Positions 40,816 to 43,668 of a stretch of DNA of 43,668 bases are shown here, piece after piece. A program made the translations under genes and the position numbers. How positions within the stretch are numbered: position 1 is the first letter of the stretch; every line of letters begins with the position of its first letter. A model generated the notes under the pieces. The model had not been told where the DNA came from, made no database searches, and worked only from the letters and a program-made list of their open reading frames with translations. Source of the stretch: an uncultured Roseburia sp. (GTDB taxonomy: Bacteria; Bacillota; Clostridia; Lachnospirales; Lachnospiraceae); contig CAJUNX010000031.1 of the NCBI GenBank assembly GCA_910587865.1, forward strand, positions 6,093 through 49,760, in the 5' to 3' direction.

Positions 40816-41613
40816 ATGAACCTGTTAGAATCCGTGACAGAGGCGTTCGTGACAGAGAGCAGAACGATCCTGGGTGAAAATCTGGCCGGAGTGTATCTTC
40901 ATGGCTCTGCTGTATTGGGCTGCTTTAACGAGAAAAAAAGTGATATCGATTTATTGGTCGTGGTTCATGAGAAGCTTTCGGATGACATAAAAAAGCGATA
41001 TATGGATATGGTCGTAACGCTGAACAAAGACGCCCCGGAAAAAGGAATTGAAATGAGTATCGTGAGAACATCCGTGTGCAGACCGTTTGTTTATCCCACT
41101 CCGTTTGAACTGCATTTTTCTGTGCTGCATTTAAACTGGTATCGCACAAATCCGTCAGACTATATTGAAAAGATGAACGGAACGGATAAGGATCTGGCCG
41201 CGCACATTACGATGATTTACCATCGGGGAAAATGTCTTTACGGAAGAGAGATTCAGGATGTTTTTGAAAAGGTCAGAGAGGAATTTTATTTTGACAGTAT
41301 CTGGAATGATGTGGCGGATGCAGAAAAAGAAATACTGGAAAATCCGGCCTATATGATTTTAAATTTATGCAGAGTGCTGGCATACAGAAGGGAGCGGTTG
41401 ATCTTATCCAAAAAAGAGGGGGGAAGCTGGGGAATCGCGAATCTTCCCGTAAAATATCATGATTTGATTCTGGCTGCATTAAAGGATGATTTGTCTGACG
41501 GGCCGTTCAAATGGGATGCGGACCATGCGGGTGATTATGCCCTGTACATGAAAGAACAGATCGAACCCTGCTCCAAACGGAATCGGGAACTGACAGTCCC
41601 TGCTCCCATTTAG
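40816..41613 (+). CDS. Aminoglycoside nucleotidyltransferase-like protein (AadA/ANT type)
   Basis: Predicted nucleotidyltransferase related to streptomycin/spectinomycin adenylyltransferases. The 265-residue protein has the catalytic signature HGSAVLGCFNEKKSDIDLLV (G30, S31; D43 and D45 metal ligands) and a C-terminal helical domain of the DUF4111 kind (YMILNLCRVLAYRRERLILS, then KKEGGSWGIANLP). These are the features of ANT(9)/ANT(3'')-like enzymes, but substrate and resistance cannot be judged from sequence. ATG 40816 is preferred because GGAATGGAG lies six bases before it. The last residues (about RNRELTVPAPI) are read from the antisense strand of a truncated HTH gene, so the natural C-terminus was probably replaced by a deletion. 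Confidence 0.85.
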   Translation: MNLLESVTEAFVTESRTILGENLAGVYLHGSAVLGCFNEKKSDIDLLVVVHEKLSDDIKKRYMDMVVTLNKDAPEKGIEMSIVRTSVCRPFVYPTPFELHFSVLHLNWYRTNPSDYIEKMNGTDKDLAAHITMIYHRGKCLYGREIQDVFEKVREEFYFDSIWNDVADAEKEILENPAYMILNLCRVLAYRRERLILSKKEGGSWGIANLPVKYHDLILAALKDDLSDGPFKWDADHAGDYALYMKEQIEPCSKRNRELTVPAPI

Positions 41614-41707
41614 AAACGGTCTGCCGCACGATGTTCATCCTGACAGCAAGCTCTTGCTGTGAAAGCCCCTTTGATTTTCTGATTGTTTTAATATTTTCGT
41701 TGAGCAT
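41580..41707 (-). pseudogene. Truncated XRE-family regulator (HTH only)
   Basis: The minus strand begins MLNENIKTIRKSKGLSQQEL, continues AVRMNIVRQTVSKWEQGLSV and PDS, the first 40 or so residues of an XRE/HTH_3 regulator with the full DNA-binding helix-turn-helix. It then runs antisense through the 3' end of the nucleotidyltransferase gene and has no natural continuation; an open frame reaches 41507. The ATG at 41707 has GAAAGGAGGATACG upstream, so the start region is intact. The junction near 41580 marks a deletion that joined the two genes tail to tail. Confidence 0.7.
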
Positions 41708-41911
41708 CAGACGTATCCTCCTTTCGATTGTCTCCCATATTGTAGGCGAAACGGTCCGTTGCTGCAGGCAACACATTTTAACATTTCCCAAAACACCGGC
41801 CGGACCGGCAGCGTGATGACAATGATGTGGAAAACTGTGTGACGGGACTGGCAAAAATACACTTACCGTAATGCTTTGCAGAACGGAAGAAAATGGCCTG
41901 ATCTGTAGTCA

Positions 41912-42832
41912 TCAAAAGTTGGCTTTAATCTGTTTTTTGCGATATTCTTTAGGCAGGACTTTAAAATAGGTTTTAAATGCCGCAGTAAATTTGCTTTGGC
42001 TGTCATAACCAACGGCTTTTGCAATTTCTGCGATACTCATCTCAGATTCCCGCAGCATTTTGGCAGCCTGTTCCATGCGGTGCTCTTTGATGTGGGCGGC
42101 AATCGAGGTTCCGTAAATGGACTTGAAGGCAGTTTTTAAGGTGGTCGGATTGATCAGATATTTTCTGGATAGTTCTTCTATCGTGATTCGCTGCTCCATA
42201 TGCCGGGTCAGCTGGTCGTGGATCTCCCGGATCATGCGAATCTGTCCGGTTTTATATTCGGATAACAGCTGGCTGGAGGTAAGTTCTGTTTTGCAAAGAT
42301 AAAGAAGCAGCTCCATGGTCTTTATTTTCTGATACGGCAGCTTCAGGCTTTCCGGCTGGTTAAAAAATGCAGAAAAAATACGCTCTGTCTGTTCATTTCC
42401 GGCAAGAAAAACAGGAGAGTCATTCCTGCAAAATTTTTCTGGTAATATAGTTTCAAAGATATTGCTGCCTTTTAACAGTTCAGGCGGATGATCGGAAACT
42501 TCCTGTAAATCAATGCAGACAGTAAGCCCCTGGTATATACCGGTTGGAAAGGTAAGCACAGAATCCGTGCAGGCTTTCATGGTATGAAGGGAAAAGTCAC
42601 CCGGATTCAGATAAATGCGGTTTCCGCTTTTCATTTCCCACACAATCTGTCCGGCTTTGCAGTAGTTGATTTGAATGATGTGCGGCATAGCTTTATGGTG
42701 TACGGAAAAAGAATCCGTTGAAAATGTCAGATAACATAATTCTATACCGGGATAAAGCGAGACAACGGTGCCTGCAGTCTTTTGCTGAAAGTTCTCTACA
42801 TCATTCTTTATTTTTATCAATTCATCATTCAT
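41912..42832 (-). CDS. AraC-family transcriptional regulator
   Basis: A 306-residue regulator. The C-terminal 100 residues carry two helix-turn-helix motifs: ITIEELSRKYLINPTTLKTA, FKSIYGTSIAAHIKEHRMEQA, then MSIAEIAKAVGYDSQSKFTA and FKTYFKVLPKEYRK. The N-terminal part (about 1-190) is a cupin-like sensing domain (HIIQINYCKAGQIVWEM, LNPGDFSLH) similar to regulators of iron or siderophore and sugar genes. The ligand is unknown. ATG 42832 is preferred; GTG 42847 is an alternative without a ribosome site. It lies directly downstream of the arsR-type gene on the same strand, probably co-transcribed, and near the HMA protein. Confidence 0.85.
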   Translation of the reverse strand: MNDELIKIKNDVENFQQKTAGTVVSLYPGIELCYLTFSTDSFSVHHKAMPHIIQINYCKAGQIVWEMKSGNRIYLNPGDFSLHTMKACTDSVLTFPTGIYQGLTVCIDLQEVSDHPPELLKGSNIFETILPEKFCRNDSPVFLAGNEQTERIFSAFFNQPESLKLPYQKIKTMELLLYLCKTELTSSQLLSEYKTGQIRMIREIHDQLTRHMEQRITIEELSRKYLINPTTLKTAFKSIYGTSIAAHIKEHRMEQAAKMLRESEMSIAEIAKAVGYDSQSKFTAAFKTYFKVLPKEYRKKQIKANF

Positions 42833-42843
42833 AGGGGCAGACC

Positions 42844-43212
42844 TCACAATTTGGGGCAGGTGATCTCCATAACCTGCTCAATCATCTGGTGCAGCAGGCG
42901 TCCCTGCTCCGTATCTGCGGCACGGTAGTAAACTTCTTTTCCCTCACGGCGGCAGACAATCAGACCGCTGTTTTTCAATGGTCTGAGATGATGTGAAACT
43001 GCCGGGCTTGACATATGGAGCATGTCTGAAATATTGAGGACACATTCTTCCTGGTGGCAGAGAAGCCAGAAAATGCGGATTCTGGTGGTGTCGCCAAGCT
43101 GTTTGAAAACTTCCGCTACGGTCTGGAAATAATCTACACGGTCTAATTGTTTCTGGATCAGTGCGGTCTGCGGTCCTTCTCCGTGTTGGTGTGGTAATTT
43201 CATATTGTCCAT
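42844..43212 (-). CDS. ArsR/SmtB-family metal-responsive repressor
   Basis: Dimeric winged-helix repressor that releases DNA on metal binding. The 122-residue protein has the recognition region ISDMLHMSSPAVSHHLRPLK, then NSGLIVCRREGKEVYYRA. Potential metal ligands are C52 and C57 in LLCHQEECVLNI, similar to the alpha-3 site of CadC/ArsR proteins; a histidine-rich N-terminus (PHQHGEG) and C-terminal H/C residues may add ligands. Metal specificity is not clear. ATG 43212 has AAGAAAGGATCACAATATGG upstream on the minus strand. It is divergent from the HMA-domain gene, the usual arrangement for metal-efflux loci. The stop lies 11 bases before the AraC start. Confidence 0.88.
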   Translation of the reverse strand: MDNMKLPHQHGEGPQTALIQKQLDRVDYFQTVAEVFKQLGDTTRIRIFWLLCHQEECVLNISDMLHMSSPAVSHHLRPLKNSGLIVCRREGKEVYYRAADTEQGRLLHQMIEQVMEITCPKL

Positions 43213-43234
43213 ATTGTGATCCTTTCTTTTAGTT

Positions 43235-43282
43235 GCATTTCGCCCAAACGGAAATACTTTTCGCCCGTTTGGGAGGGAATGC
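43235..43282. promoter_or_regulatory. Long inverted repeat in the metal-regulator intergenic region
   Basis: CCCAAACGG (43243-43251) is the exact complement of CCGTTTGGG (43265-43273), with an outer GCATT (43235-43239) and AATGC (43278-43282). It lies in the leader or promoter of the arsR-type gene and could be an operator for one of the two regulators, or an RNA hairpin in the arsR transcript. Confidence 0.55.
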
Positions 43283-43292
43283 TTTTGTGATA

Positions 43293-43321
43293 TTGACGTG
43301 TATCTTTTTCCGTATTATACT
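43293..43321 (+). promoter_or_regulatory. Sigma-A promoter of the HMA gene
   Basis: TTGACG (43293-43298), 17-base spacer, TATACT (43316-43321): eleven of twelve or ten of twelve bases match consensus. It reads toward the HMA gene, 65 bases downstream. Confidence 0.8.
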
Positions 43322-43331
43322 ACGGCTACGA

Positions 43332-43353
43332 TGATTAAACAAGTACTTAATCA
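43332..43353. promoter_or_regulatory. Candidate ArsR operator
   Basis: TGATTAA (43332-43338) and TTAATCA (43347-43353) form a perfect seven-base inverted repeat, centred about 22 bases after the -10 of the HMA promoter. ArsR/SmtB proteins bind AT-rich palindromes in this position. The divergent ArsR protein is the natural candidate to bind here. Confidence 0.6.
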
Positions 43354-43385
43354 CTGAATTTTAAAATAACAAGGAGGACGTAACA

Positions 43386-43604
43386 ATGAAGAAAACGTAC
43401 AAGATCGAGGTAGACTGTGCCAACTGCGCCAATCTGATGGAGGATGCAGCCCGTAAAACAGCAGGAGTACAGAGCGCAACGGTCAATTTCATGACACAGA
43501 AGATGATCGTGGAATTTGACGAAGGGCAGGAGCCGAAAGACGTTATGAAGAACGTGCTGGATGCCTGCAGGAAAGTGGAGCCGGACTGCGAGATTTTCCT
43601 GTAA
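43386..43604 (+). CDS. Heavy-metal-associated (HMA) domain protein
   Basis: A 72-residue free-standing HMA fold, likely a cytosolic metallochaperone. It begins MKKTYKIEVDCANCANLMED with the metal-binding pair C11 and C14, followed by the ferredoxin-like pattern GVQSATVNFMTQKMIVEFDE and a last helix with VMKNVLDACRKVEPDC. Such proteins bind copper, zinc or cadmium; the MxCxxC consensus of copper chaperones is replaced by VDCANC, so the metal is uncertain. It could also be the split-off first domain of a P-type ATPase. Start ATG 43386 follows AAGGAGGACGTAAC. A terminator follows at once. Confidence 0.9.
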   Translation: MKKTYKIEVDCANCANLMEDAARKTAGVQSATVNFMTQKMIVEFDEGQEPKDVMKNVLDACRKVEPDCEIFL

Positions 43605-43627
43605 GCCAGAGCTGCCCATGAAAAGGT

Positions 43628-43668
43628 GACACCCTGAAAATGCCCGGCTGCAGTTTTGGGGTGTCTTT
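43628..43668 (+). terminator. Rho-independent terminator after the HMA gene
   Basis: GACACCC (43628-43634) pairs perfectly with GGGTGTC (43659-43665), with an inner GAAAA/GTTTT continuation, then TTT at the window end. It suggests the HMA gene can be transcribed alone. Confidence 0.7.

Overview
The window looks like a chromosomal segment of a GC-rich Gram-positive anaerobe of the Clostridia, most likely the Lachnospiraceae. This is inferred from gene order and protein families: dgt-dnaG-rpoD-trmK; a class A RNase P RNA; a pyrB/pyrI pair; priA-def-fmt-yugP-rsmB-rlmN-prpC-prkC-rsgA-rpe-thiN; a YlmC/YmxH sporulation protein; and a MurE with the DNPR motif typical of meso-diaminopimelate users. 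No rRNA, tRNA, CRISPR array or intact mobile element was found.

Layout. 1-6.9 kb: replication/transcription operon (dgt, dnaG, rpoD, trmK) and a TGS-uridine-kinase fusion. 6.9-7.1 kb: two tandem 99-bp GC-rich repeats. 7.13-7.55 kb: promoter and gene of RNase P RNA. 7.7-9.7 kb: three-gene cluster (membrane/zinc-ribbon protein, DUF5685-type protein, J-domain protein). 9.9-11.8 kb, minus strand: BlaI-type repressor, small secreted protein and M56 (BlaR1-like) membrane protease. 11.9-16.5 kb: an AT-richer accessory zone with a decayed ABC exporter, three unassigned proteins (one secreted, one membrane-anchored), and remnants of a serine recombinase and an Rpn-type nuclease. 16.5-20.3 kb: lipoprotein, two membrane proteins, ABC ATPase and anchored extracellular protein, apparently one transporter operon. 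20.4-23.9 kb: PilZ protein, pyrI and pyrB, PH-domain protein, CmpB-type membrane protein. 24.0-38.2 kb: long collinear housekeeping block from murE to thiN. 38.2-39.1 kb: gene debris including a broken YbjQ. 39.1-40.6 kb: ychF and ylmC. 40.7-41.7 kb: aminoglycoside-nucleotidyltransferase-like gene and a truncated HTH gene. 41.9-43.7 kb: AraC and ArsR regulators divergent from a heavy-metal-binding (HMA) protein.

The housekeeping block ties together cell-wall synthesis (murE), replication restart (priA), N-terminal formyl-methionine metabolism (def, fmt), rRNA methylation and ribosome assembly (rsmB, rlmN, rsgA), and the cell-wall-sensing kinase/phosphatase pair (prkC/prpC). The metal locus has a strong promoter for the HMA gene with an inverted repeat just downstream where the ArsR protein could bind.

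The most interesting observation is a structured leader found twice, upstream of pyrB (minus, about 22498-22622) and upstream of the nucleotidyltransferase gene (plus, about 40705-40809). Both copies have a first hairpin that keeps its pairing while its sequence differs, a second hairpin whose loop (GGAGCGT) can form a pseudoknot with ACGCTYY just before the Shine-Dalgarno, and two CACAAA copies that could compete for one TTTGTG strand. I cannot match it to a riboswitch class I remember. A second theme is four unrelated GC-rich or palindromic tandem repeat arrays (units 99, 42/43, 107 and 79 bp) between housekeeping genes.
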